In this document: one piece after another, positions 56,797 to 63,975 of the stretch | How positions within the stretch are numbered: the stretch's first letter is position 1 | How the letters are laid out: each line of letters starts with the position of its first letter | Origin: Rhodoplanes sp963712435 | GTDB lineage: Bacteria > Pseudomonadota > Alphaproteobacteria > Rhizobiales > Xanthobacteraceae | Direction: 5' to 3' | Assembly: GCA_963712435.1 (NCBI GenBank) | Contig: CAVQIB010000009.1 | Span: 129,633-193,632, forward strand | DNA length: 64,000 nt | Position numbers and translations under genes: made by a program | Notes under the pieces: generated by a model | Database searches by the model: none | Told to the model about the DNA's origin: nothing | The model's input: only the letters and a program-made list of their open reading frames with translations

Positions 56797-56846
56797 CCAA
56801 GTCTCCGAGCGGGCAGCCGGCACCGCGCATCCGTGGCCAAGGACCA

Positions 56847-57815
56847 CTATTTGACGAGCACGAAAAGCGCAATCTCGGCTGCGTACAACCCGACAAGCAG
56901 GATCGCGCCGAACCAGGTGTTGCGCAAGGTGGCGCTGGGCGACAGCCACCAGTCCATCAGGCGCGTCACCACAGGCATGACGGCCCATGTCAGAGCGATC
57001 GTGCCAAGCGTGTTTCCAACGAAAATATTGACCGGGAACGCCACGTTTTCCTCGGTAAGGAGGTTTCCGACCGTCAGGTTGAGAATCATCACCACCGGGA
57101 AAAGCGCGGCGAGAACAACCATTGCCTGCTTCCAGGCGGGCGCGGCGACGCTGTCTTCGGCATTGACCGCGAACCAGCTTCCGAAACCGGTCGGCACGAC
57201 ATTGGCGTGGTGGCTGACGACGAATTGATACATCGCCTTGCGGCCGGCGGCGCGCTCTTTCGACGCGAGCCAGCGCTCCATGCCCGCCTTGTCGTCAAAG
57301 CGGATCATGGTCGACCAGATATTGCTCCCGGGACTCGGCTTGAACACCCTCGCGCCCGCGAAACCAGGAAAGCGCGCCGCCGCTTCGTTCAAGGCGCGGT
57401 CGGCGGCCTCGTATTCGGCCTCCTTGCCGGGGATCACGGCGTTGGAGGTGACGATCGTCTGTCCGTCGTCTCCGGCCTGCTGACTTTTCAGCGTATATTC
57501 GAATTGCTTCTCGGTGAAGATGTCGGGCGCATTCGCGATCATGTCGGCGCGCGCCGGAGAGTCGAACCACGCCTGGAACGCTTCGTTGTTCAGGAAGCGA
57601 TAGACGACGATCCATTCATGAACGGAATCGTTGACCGCGGAGGGAATCACTTCAATTCCGGCGATGCCGGGAAAGGTCAAAGCGCGATCATTGATCGCCT
57701 TCTGCCACGCCTGAAGCGAACCCGATAAACGATGACTCTCGTGACGGTGACGCAATCAGCATCGGATTGGTCGGCGAGGCCGCCGCTTTGATTGGCGATG
57801 CGGTTGGCGGGCATT
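56847..57815 (-). CDS. Membrane protein with two ABM-like (antibiotic biosynthesis monooxygenase) domains
   Basis: The protein is about 322 residues. Two ferredoxin-like ABM repeats (VTVTRVIVYR...AWQKAINDRALTFPGIAG and TIVTSNAVIPGKEAEYEAAD) each include an F-x-W type segment (NNEAFQAWFDSPARADMI; DDKAGMERWLASKERAAGRK). Three C-terminal membrane helices follow (MVVLAALFPVVMILNLTVG; VGNTLGTIALTWAVMPVVTR; TWFGAILLVGLYAAEIALF). The ATG at 57815 (PANRIANQSGG) is the natural start; one frameshift near 57725 joins it to the rest. ABM domains bind small aromatic or heme-like ligands; membrane-fused forms have no known role. It lies 51 bases upstream of the molybdenum hydroxylase operon on the same strand. 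Confidence 0.72.
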
Positions 57816-57973
57816 GACGTCCTCGTTCAGGCGGTTCCTCCGTTGCGAGTATCGCGCGGACGATGAACGAAGGCCATATAGGAGGGATGCGGGCCGCGTC
57901 CGGGCGTTTTCGGGTTGCCCTTGGCCGCGCGGCTTGACCGGTCAGGAGGCGGCCCTTAACACACAGGCCAAGC

Positions 57974-58049
57974 GAGCCCGTAGCTCAGTCGGTAGAGCAC
58001 GTGACTTTTAATCATGGGGTCGCGGGTTCGAGTCCCGCCGGGCTCGCCA
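57974..58049 (+). tRNA. tRNA-Lys (UUU)
   Basis: The gene forms a full cloverleaf. Acceptor GAGCCCG pairs with CGGGCTC, followed by G and an encoded CCA. The D-arm is TAGCTCAGTCGGTAGAGCA, the anticodon loop CTTTTAA has anticodon TTT, and the T-arm is GCGGGTTCGAGTCCCGC. It borders the right-hand island and is the likely attachment site of the phage element, although no second copy of its 3-prime end is inside the window. Confidence 0.97.
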
Positions 58050-58483
58050 AAACAAGAACTGAAATCAGTCATTTATAGGAGATCGGCGCAAAGTATTTCA
58101 GAGGGTGCTTTTTGTGTCCTCACAATGTCCGTAAATTTCGTCCGCCGCTGTGGCGTTCCGGCAACGGCGTCGCCATATAGGGGGAGCGGCCCAGCCGCGC
58201 CCCCTCGCGTGCCGACCGCGGATGTACCGGCGAGCCGCGCGCGGGGTCGGCGCAGCCGCAGGAACGATCCGAGGTTCGCAGCGTTTTGTGACTACGGCGG
58301 CGAACCTCCGGATAGCGGACCCCTACCCCCCCTGCTTGCGTACTTGGGGCTCGCCGCCGGCGCGGGGCGGGAGCGCGCTTTCATCGCTTGATCCTCTGGA
58401 TGTACGGGCGTTCGCGAGCGGGGAGCCTGTTAGCTGCGACATAGACACAGCAAAGGCAATCTCCTACAATACCATTCGGGGAT
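58050..58483. other. tRNA-proximal non-coding stretch at the island edge
   Basis: The first 90 bases are unusually AT-rich for this window (aatcagtcatttataggag, agtatttcagagggtgc), then GC-rich sequence with no protein gene that I can support. A phage attachment arm would be expected here, next to the tRNA 3-prime end. No integrase fragment is recognisable. Confidence 0.4.
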
Positions 58484-58495
58484 GTGGCCACCTTC

Positions 58496-58642
58496 ATGAC
58501 AGAGCGCCAAGATCAATGTCGCGCCGAATGGCTCGAAAACGCCACCTTCAGCGTTGCTCTAGCAGCCATCCGGGGTACTGATGAGTTCAAGCGTCTCCGT
58601 CAAAATATAAACTCGAACACATTGCAGGTAAGAAATCCATGA
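58496..58642 (+). CDS. 48-residue ORF coupled to the Gly/Arg-rich membrane protein
   Basis: A short ORF reads MTERQDQCRAEWLENATFSV and then LAAIRGTDEFKRLRQNINSN, ending NTLQVRNP. An in-frame GTG lies four codons upstream. The composition is protein-like, with no GC-shadow bias. Its stop overlaps the next start as ATGA (58639-58642), a hallmark of translational coupling. No family is recognised. Confidence 0.5.
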   Translation: MTERQDQCRAEWLENATFSVALAAIRGTDEFKRLRQNINSNTLQVRNP

Positions 58643-58947
58643 ACTACGAACAGCGCACAACGTCCCGCAAGCTCCTTTCCCGCTGTCTGGCGGCGCTGGT
58701 GCTGGTCGGACTTTACCTCGTCGGAACTCTTGGGATAACCGCCCTGGTCTTGACCACTGCCACGAGTGCAGTCGCTCAACGCGGCGTTCGCGATGGCGGC
58801 AATGGACGTGGGGGGGGACGTGGGGACGGACGTGGCGGCGGCAGAGGCGTCCGCCGTGGCGGGGGCGGCGTGTTTTTTGGCGCTCCTATTGTCGTCGTTC
58901 CTCCCATTGTCTATCCGGTTCGTCGCCGTCGCCGTCGCTACTGGTAA
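58639..58947 (+). CDS. Small Gly/Arg-rich membrane or exported protein
   Basis: This 102-residue protein has a hydrophobic helix at residues 16-45 (LAALVLVGLYLVGTLGITAL), then an RGG-like stretch (GGNGRGGGRGDGRGGGRG), a short hydrophobic Val/Pro segment (APIVVVPPIVYP) and a basic end RRRRRRYW. The arrangement is anchor, flexible positively charged linker and cationic tail, which could bind nucleic acid or membrane. Family and function are unknown. It is translationally coupled to the 48-residue ORF before it. Confidence 0.55.
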   Translation: MNYEQRTTSRKLLSRCLAALVLVGLYLVGTLGITALVLTTATSAVAQRGVRDGGNGRGGGRGDGRGGGRGVRRGGGGVFFGAPIVVVPPIVYPVRRRRRRYW

Positions 58948-59012
58948 GCCGCGTCCAAAATCCAACCATTTTCACTCGCGCCTGCGGCCCGCGAGCGGGT
59001 TAGCTTCCCGGC

Positions 59013-59372
59013 ATGGCGAGGCCGCACTGCCCGATCACGCCGATGACCCTACGCAACATGCGGTCGCTGGGCGTGCGCTCGCTCGCGGTGACGTGTGAGC
59101 TTTGCCGCCACGCGGCGGTGCTGCCGGCCGATCGCTGGCCCGACGTGGTGCTCGTGCGGGAGTTCCGCCCGAGCATGGTCTGCGCCCGGTGCGGGATCGT
59201 CGGGATCGTCGGGGCCGACGCCCGGCCGAACTGGCGGGAGATGCAGGCGAGCGGGAACTGGCAAACCGGCCCGCGCTTAACTCCAGGAGAGCGCGTCAAC
59301 GACGCTCTCCGGCGGGACATTCCGCCCACAGCACCCGGGCAAGCGTGTCACCATCAAGGTTCCTTTATTTGA
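59013..59372 (+). CDS. Zinc-ribbon-like protein of unknown function
   Basis: This 119-residue protein has two Cys pairs, CELCRHA and MVCARCGIVG, that probably bind one zinc ion, followed by GADARPNWREM. Small proteins with the same MVC(A/T)RCG(I/M)xGADxRPNW words are common and uncharacterised in Bradyrhizobium relatives. A decayed copy lies at 255-385. The C-terminal 30 residues may be out of the true frame. Confidence 0.6.
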   Translation: MARPHCPITPMTLRNMRSLGVRSLAVTCELCRHAAVLPADRWPDVVLVREFRPSMVCARCGIVGIVGADARPNWREMQASGNWQTGPRLTPGERVNDALRRDIPPTAPGQACHHQGSFI

Positions 59373-59490
59373 CTTCTGGCCTCCAAACGCCCAATTTCAG
59401 TATGCCAAGCCGCCCCTTGCTTCCGAACTGCCGCCGTATGGTGAGCGTGCCCGGTTCCGCCGGGAGTAGGAAGCAGGGGGCGCAATCTTT

Positions 59491-60096
59491 TCAGCGGAAC
59501 TCCCAAACGTCATTGATGCGCGGCGCGAGCAACTTCCGCCAGCGATCCTTGTTAGTCCGATCATCTCGGTAAGACCGTGCAATCGCTCCCGCGCACATGT
59601 CTGCGAGCTGAACCAGCACGTCACTCTTCGAGTTTTTGAATCGCACGTCCTTCACCGCCCTGCTCCGGAGCCGCCTGCGCATCGCAGCATTTAGGTTCTG
59701 CCGGAACTCACGGTCGCCTGACCCGTCGATAACGACACGAGCATTGCAAAGCACGCCGTTGTCGTAGCTCATCATCATCTTCACGAAATACTCGTAGAAG
59801 CGATCCTTGTCCGCCTTGAGCCGCGGCGAGTAGATTACTTCTTTACGCACCACGATCGCGCGGACCTGGAAGGGCAGCTTACGCACGGCCGCAAAGAACA
59901 TGTCGCGCACCATGTCGGAGCACTTATTAAACTTGAACTCGGGCTTGTGGCGCTTCCTCGCGTCGCTCTCCGCAATCGCGGTCTGAGCGGTGTCCGCGTC
60001 TTCGCTCGAATAGAAGATCACCATGACGGCAACAAACACCGGGCTTGCGCCAGCTTTGAATCCAGGGTCGCCCAATTCGTCGATGAAGACCAGCAT
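59491..60096 (-). CDS. DUF3800-family protein
   Basis: The protein is about 201 residues. It opens MLVFIDELGDPGFKAG, the DUF3800 signature (usually E-S-G-D, here E-L-G-D). EFKFNKCSDMVRDMFFAAV, VVIDGSGDREFRQNLNAAMR and KSDVLVQLADMCAGAIARS follow, holding the conserved acidic residues of an RNase H-like fold. DUF3800 proteins are frequent in prophages and mobile islands; a nuclease role is suspected but not shown. The ATG at 60096 is preferred over a GTG five codons upstream because the motif begins at once. Confidence 0.8.
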   Translation of the reverse strand: MLVFIDELGDPGFKAGASPVFVAVMVIFYSSEDADTAQTAIAESDARKRHKPEFKFNKCSDMVRDMFFAAVRKLPFQVRAIVVRKEVIYSPRLKADKDRFYEYFVKMMMSYDNGVLCNARVVIDGSGDREFRQNLNAAMRRRLRSRAVKDVRFKNSKSDVLVQLADMCAGAIARSYRDDRTNKDRWRKLLAPRINDVWEFR

Positions 60097-60305
60097 GCAC
60101 AAACGTGGCACGCGATTCGTCTATCTGCCAACACCCTGCGGGCCGCCCTTGCTTCCCGTCCTGCATATCCGGTTCAAGCCATCTCCAGCTCCCGCTCCTC
60201 GATCCGCTCGGCGGCACCGCCCATGAGGCTGGGCGACGGGGCGTAGATCGCGACGGCCGGCTCGTTGTCGTCGCGCTCGGCGCGGCGGAATGGCGGCATA
60301 ATTGT

Positions 60306-60349
60306 TTGATGTGCATCAAAACCTGCTCGCCCGCCGCGCGTGCTACAAT
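60306..60349 (+). promoter_or_regulatory. FNR/FixK-type box with a -10 element
   Basis: TTGAT-GTGC-ATCAA (60306-60319) is a perfect anaerobox of the FNR/FixK family. TACAAT at 60344-60349 fits a -10 hexamer, which would put the start near 60356 and the box centre near -43, the normal class II activator position. The controlled gene is the lipoprotein at 60375. This suggests induction at low oxygen. Confidence 0.65.
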
Positions 60350-60374
60350 CATCGCGCGAAAACGCGGGGGGGGG

Positions 60375-60755
60375 ATGATACGATATCTGACGGCGATTGC
60401 AGCCGCGATCACGATTGCCGGGTGTGCGAGCCAGGGTGTGAAAGTAACAGAGCTAACCGACCTGACCGCTGCTCAACGTGCCGTGATTGAGGACGCCATT
60501 CGCCTTCACTTGAAGGACCCAGAGTCGGCTCGATTTAGCAATTTCAAGGCAGGGAGCGCGCCCGAAGGCACTACGGTCTGCGGAACGGTCAACGCCAAGA
60601 ACAGCTATGGCGGTTATACCGGCGGCGCAACATTCTTTGGCGTGCTCAGAGGAAGCGTGTTCACTGATATAGATATTGATGAGGTTGGGCCCAAGGGCTC
60701 ACGCTGGGCCAGCAACAAATGCGCCCAGGTTGGCCTCGGTTCGTGGATTTTCTAA
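60375..60755 (+). CDS. Small lipoprotein under an FNR/FixK box
   Basis: This 126-residue protein has a signal with lipobox IAGC (Cys 17). The mature domain has VKVTELTDLTAAQRAVIEDA, LKDPESARFSNFKAG, VCGTVNAKNSYGGYTGG and KCAQVGLGSWIF, a pattern shared by small phage- and island-borne lipoproteins that lack an assigned function. One Cys pair may form a disulfide. The ATG follows a run of G (ggggggg) that acts as ribosome site. A bidirectional terminator lies 10 bases after the stop. Confidence 0.7.
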   Translation: MIRYLTAIAAAITIAGCASQGVKVTELTDLTAAQRAVIEDAIRLHLKDPESARFSNFKAGSAPEGTTVCGTVNAKNSYGGYTGGATFFGVLRGSVFTDIDIDEVGPKGSRWASNKCAQVGLGSWIF

Positions 60756-60765
60756 TAAAGAAAAA

Positions 60766-60787
60766 CCCGCCGAGCTTTCCCGGCGGG
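60766..60787 (-). terminator. Intrinsic terminator between convergent genes
   Basis: The 7-bp stem cccgccg / cggcggg has an A-run at its left side, so on the minus strand the hairpin is followed by TTTTT. It ends the minus-strand operon 61249-60810 and probably also stops the lipoprotein transcript from the other side. Confidence 0.75.
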
Positions 60788-60809
60788 CTGTGTGGCGGCT
60801 GCGGCCGGA

Positions 60810-61070
60810 TCAGGCGGCGGGCGGATTGGAGTGATCGCCGGCCGCTTCCTTCTTCGGGACCACCGATAAGCTGACCGGCTGGACGGAACGGATCGGAATG
60901 CCCGTTTGGGTGACGTAGCCGGTAGGTGCGGGCCTTGACGCCCACGCGCGGCGGCTCTTGCGTATTTCCTCCACGCGGGCGAGCACGCCATAGAAATCCG
61001 CATCGTCAAGTAGCGCAAGGTCTGCATAGGCCCGCGCGGCGCACGCCTCCACCATATTCGGGTCCATCAT
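60810..61070 (-). CDS. Small phage-island protein of unknown function
   Basis: The protein is 86 residues from ATG 61070. A strong ribosome site ggaggag lies just before the ATG pair 61070/61067, so these starts are preferred to the GTG at 61085. Helical N-terminus (PNMVEACAARAYADLALLDD, FYGVLARVEEIRKSRR), then a polar tail. No family is recognised. It forms an operon with the 55-residue gene upstream. Confidence 0.55.
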   Translation of the reverse strand: MMDPNMVEACAARAYADLALLDDADFYGVLARVEEIRKSRRAWASRPAPTGYVTQTGIPIRSVQPVSLSVVPKKEAAGDHSNPPAA

Positions 61071-61081
61071 CGCTCCTCCAT

Positions 61082-61249
61082 TCACGCGAATTCAAGAACG
61101 CGGGCGGCAGCGCCGTCAAGCCTCTTGGGCTCGGGCGCAATGACGGCCGCCGCGTGGTCGCCGTTGTCCCACTCGGCGCGCTCGAAAGCGGCCCGCAAGA
61201 CAGGGTCGGTGAAAAGCTGCGAAAGACGCTGTAGATTTCCGGTAGCCAT
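61082..61249 (-). CDS. 55-residue protein of unknown function
   Basis: The ATG at 61249 has the ribosome site gggggtaag. The protein reads ATGNLQRLSQLFTDPVLRAA, FERAEWDNGDHAAAVIAPEP and ends RVLEFA. The composition is balanced. The TGA at 61082 lies 12 bases before the next start, with that gene's ribosome site in between, so the two make a compact minus-strand operon. No family is recognised. Confidence 0.55.
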   Translation of the reverse strand: MATGNLQRLSQLFTDPVLRAAFERAEWDNGDHAAAVIAPEPKRLDGAAARVLEFA

Positions 61250-61327
61250 GGCTTACCCCCATCGGTTTGCTGTGGTTAGGGCCGTTTGAGAGCTGCGAAC
61301 TCTCTTGCGGCCCGACATCTTTTCTTG

Positions 61328-61361
61328 TAGAGGATATTCATGGGCAAGTCAATATCCTCTA
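61328..61361 (+). promoter_or_regulatory. Inverted repeat around the start of the ribbon-helix-helix gene
   Basis: The perfect 11-bp inverted repeat tagaggatatt / aatatcctcta encloses a 12-base loop holding the ATG at 61340. The Shine-Dalgarno-like agagga lies in the left arm. In DNA it could be an operator; in RNA it would hide the ribosome site and put the start codon in the loop. The arm shares AGAGGATAT with the vapBC operator. Confidence 0.55.
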
Positions 61362-61545
61362 CAGAAAAAAGAAGCGCGGGAGGCCGCGCACAAATCCGGT
61401 AGCGCAGCATTTCACCATGCCGCGGCCGCTTTCTGACGCCCTCGACACCTGGATCGCAAAGCAGCGCGAGCCGGTGTCACGGCCAGAAGCCATCCGCCGG
61501 CTCGTCGAACTCGGGCTGAAGGCGAAGGGTACAAAGGGAAACTAA
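61340..61545 (+). CDS. Ribbon-helix-helix DNA-binding protein, probable frameshift
   Basis: The C-terminal part RPLSDALDTWIAKQREPVSR, followed by PEAIRRLVELGLKAKG, is a ribbon-helix-helix domain. It is preceded by a basic KKRGRPRTNP segment, as in small regulators of mobile elements. The ATG at 61340 gives GKSISSTEK and joins this frame only if the run of six A near 61368 is one base short; as written the frame instead opens from a TTG at 61267 with an unlikely leader. It is probably an autorepressor through the inverted repeat at its start. The stop overlaps the next ATG by one base. Confidence 0.65.
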
Positions 61546-61961
61546 TGACCCACGGCCTCGTCCTTGGACTGGTCACCCTAGGCGCGCTAACCGCACCTAT
61601 GTCCGATCAACCCCATCGAGCAAGATTGGATACCCTAAAGGATGTCCGAGCGGCGCTAAATGCGTGCTGGGCAGCACCTCCGGCCAACCAGTCGTATCCA
61701 GGGATGCAGATTACCGTCCTCGCAAGCTTCAAGCGAAATGGCGATTTGCTTGGAAAGCCAAAAATCACATTCGAGAGCGTCGGAGCTTCGGACGAACAGC
61801 GGATGGCCTATCGCTTAGCGGTGAAGGAAATGCTCGTGCGCTGCACGCCGTTGCCCTTTTCTGATTCACTCGGAGGGGCGATCGCTGGCCGGCCGTTTTT
61901 GATGCGGTTTGTTGACACCCGTTATCTTAGGCAAGCTGCGCCCTTGAAAATGCATCAGTAA
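61545..61961 (+). CDS. Exported protein of unknown function
   Basis: This 138-residue protein has a short hydrophobic N-terminus (LVLGLVTLGALTAPM), probably a signal peptide. The rest (LKDVRAALNACWAAPPANQS; ITVLASFKRNGDLLGKPKIT; RMAYRLAVKEMLVRCTPLPF) resembles the small TonB-C-like periplasmic proteins common in Rhizobiales, with two Cys that could pair. It starts within the stop of the regulator gene. A strong terminator follows at 62043. Confidence 0.6.
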   Translation: MTHGLVLGLVTLGALTAPMSDQPHRARLDTLKDVRAALNACWAAPPANQSYPGMQITVLASFKRNGDLLGKPKITFESVGASDEQRMAYRLAVKEMLVRCTPLPFSDSLGGAIAGRPFLMRFVDTRYLRQAAPLKMHQ

Positions 61962-62021
61962 GGCCGCGCGGCATTAACCTGCCGGTAACCATCGCCTGCT
62001 AGGCTTCCCGTATCGTCAACT

Positions 62022-62798
62022 TCAATGTGCCCCAAGCAAAGGCCCGGCGCAGCTTCGCGCCGGGTTCTTTCTGTGCGGCGGCAGGATGCATGTAAGGCCG
62101 TCGCGCTGCTTCGCCAGGACGAGCGCCCAAGCGGCCTTCGCCTTCTCCTGCGCCTCGCGCTTTGAGCAGCGGAGCATCAGCTCCGACGCCGCCGCCGTCA
62201 GCGCGATCGCGATCGCTCCCGGCGCGCAGCCGCAGGCCTGCAAGTCCGCAACATGGTGCTCAATCTCAGCGTCAATATCCGGGCGATCGACGTGGCCGAG
62301 GTCGTGCTGCGCGCTGTACGCTTCGTCGTCACCGCCGCGTCGAAAAATGCGATCGCGATATTCCTGCCGGATTCTGAACGGCACGCGCGCGATTCCGAAA
62401 ATCTTCGCTCGCGCGCAGCGGAACATGTCGCCGCGAGTCGGGTAGTCGGGATCAGGCTCGAACTCCTCCGGCTCGACTACGTAGACCATAGCGTTGCGCG
62501 ATTTGTGCAGCGCTAGCCAGGCCGCATATTTTAATGTCGTGGTCACGAATGCGAAGGTCGCATCATTCAGCGCCGGAGCGGCCGGGTCAGCAAATTCTTT
62601 GATCCATGTTGGCAGCTGGTCAGAGAAGCCGCGAGCGCCAGTCTCGACGCGCGGCAGGACGTAGCCGCCGACCGGAAGTCCAGGCGGCCCGCCATGATAG
62701 AAGACGGGGCCGTCCGTGCCGGTGGCGGCCGGCGACACGGCAGGGGGCGCTTGCCGGTTTTTCGGCGGCTTGCGCGGGCGGGGGCGATGTTTTTTCAA
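62022..62798 (-). CDS. Arr-like ADP-ribosyltransferase-fold protein of the phage island
   Basis: The protein is 258 residues from a TTG start, with a basic N-terminus. Residues 34-50 (YHGGPPGLPVGGYVLPR), 84-95 (FVTTTLKYAAWL), 105-119 (VYVVEPEEFEPDPDY) and 127-139 (RCARAKIFGIARV) line up in order with rifampin ADP-ribosyltransferase Arr: its H-G, the Y-x-T-x-T-L-x-x-A strand, I-V-E-P...D-D-P, and the R-x-x-E-P-x-x-I-V-G end. The Arr His and Asp positions are kept; the Tyr position is Phe here. The C-terminal 90 residues (IALTAAASELMLRCSKREAQ) are a separate helical part. It lies directly after the capsid gene on the same strand. Activity and target are unknown. Confidence 0.55.
   Translation of the reverse strand: MKKHRPRPRKPPKNRQAPPAVSPAATGTDGPVFYHGGPPGLPVGGYVLPRVETGARGFSDQLPTWIKEFADPAAPALNDATFAFVTTTLKYAAWLALHKSRNAMVYVVEPEEFEPDPDYPTRGDMFRCARAKIFGIARVPFRIRQEYRDRIFRRGGDDEAYSAQHDLGHVDRPDIDAEIEHHVADLQACGCAPGAIAIALTAAASELMLRCSKREAQEKAKAAWALVLAKQRDGLTCILPPHRKNPARSCAGPLLGAH
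62043..62069 (+). terminator. Intrinsic terminator after the exported protein gene
   Basis: The 8-bp stem cccggcgc / gcgccggg with loop agcttc is followed by ttctttc. It lies 80 bases past the plus-strand stop at 61961 and inside the last codons of the convergent Arr-like ORF, so that ORF may really end a little earlier. Confidence 0.7.
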
Positions 62799-62863
62799 TG
62801 TCTCGGCTCGTACAGAGGCGGCGTCGGCGAACTACCCCGCCGACGCCAGAGGCAAAGCCTCGT

Positions 62864-63975
62864 TTACACGCTCGTCGCGATCTTCAGGCGGCGCAGCGCT
62901 TCCGCCTTAACCACGTCACCACCGACGCGGCGGCGGGCATCGGAATCGCACCAAACCGCTCGTCGCCAGACTGAACGGATCACGCAAAAGCGTCATGTCG
63001 ATCCGGTCATAAACTCGATAGCCGAAGTCGAAGTCGCCTAGCGCAATCGCATACACGCCCGCCGAGATGCTCGGCATATCAGGTGCATCAATCACCGGCC
63101 GCCCGAGCAACGTGCTCGGCTCGCCCGAGGCAATGCCCGGTGCCCAGAGATACTGGCCCTGGCCGTCCTTGAGCTTCCGCACCGTCGCGAGCGTGCTGGA
63201 ACTCATCATCCAGGTCGAACGCGAGCGGTAGAACGCCGGCAAGTCATAGAGCGCATCGATCAAAGCATCCGCCGTGATCGAAGTCGCCGCGCCACTTGCC
63301 ACCTCGGGGATCGAGCTGTTGACCAGGAACCCGCTCGGCTTGTTGATGCCGTCGCCGGAAACGAAGGCGACGCCTTCAAGTCGACCAAACTCCTCAGCGA
63401 GATCGCTCGCGATCTCGCTTTCGACGCTGAACTCGGCGTCTTCTAACAACTTGATGCTCGCGTCGACATAGCAAGCCGCCTCATGCGCCGGGATGGTTAC
63501 CTGCCCATAAGCCGCCTGCGCACTCGATCGCGTCTGCGTTTCGCCGACCCAACCCGCTGTCGGCGCGCTCGTACGCCGCGGGAGGATGATCTGCGAAGAC
63601 GACATCCGCCCGACACGGGCCGCCTGACGAACCGGCGAATATTGCACCAGGTTCTTCAGAATTTCGTTTGCGAACTGCGACGTGACGAGATAGCCGCCGT
63701 CCGTGTTCGTGCCGACCGTGAGCGACTTGCGCTCCATATCGGGGAGCTGATCAGGCCCACGACGAAGAAAGCCGCTAAAGGCTTTCTGTTCGAGGGTCTG
63801 ACCTTTCTTCGTCCCGCCGGCAACATACTCATTACCGGCCCGCTTGAGCATGACCTCGATCTGGTCGCCACGCTCCTGCTCTTCCGCAAGCTTCTTCTCG
63901 ATCTCGTCGAAACGCTTGCCAACCGAAATCGGCCATCTCGTTAATGGCCGTTTTGATTTCCGTGATAGGTTCCAT
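62864..63975 (-). CDS. Phage major capsid protein, HK97 family, two frameshifts
   Basis: The protein is about 370 residues. The N-terminal scaffold-like coiled coil (EPITEIKTAINEMADF, KRFDEIEKKLAEEQERGDQ) is followed by the capsid fold: ERKSLTVGTNTDGGYLVTSQ, VRQAARVGRMSSSQIILPRR, GWVGETQTRSSAQAAYGQVT, DASIKLLEDAEFSVESEIAS, INKPSGFL, RPVIDAPDMPSISAGVYAIA and FSLATSGLVRF. HK97 capsids assemble the icosahedral head. Extra bases near 63930 and 62950 break both ends; removing them restores DEIEKK and the tail DARRRVGGDVVKAEALRRLK to the TAA at 62864. The ATG at 63975 has the ribosome site ggaga. The head-packaging genes should lie to the right, beyond the window. Confidence 0.9.
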
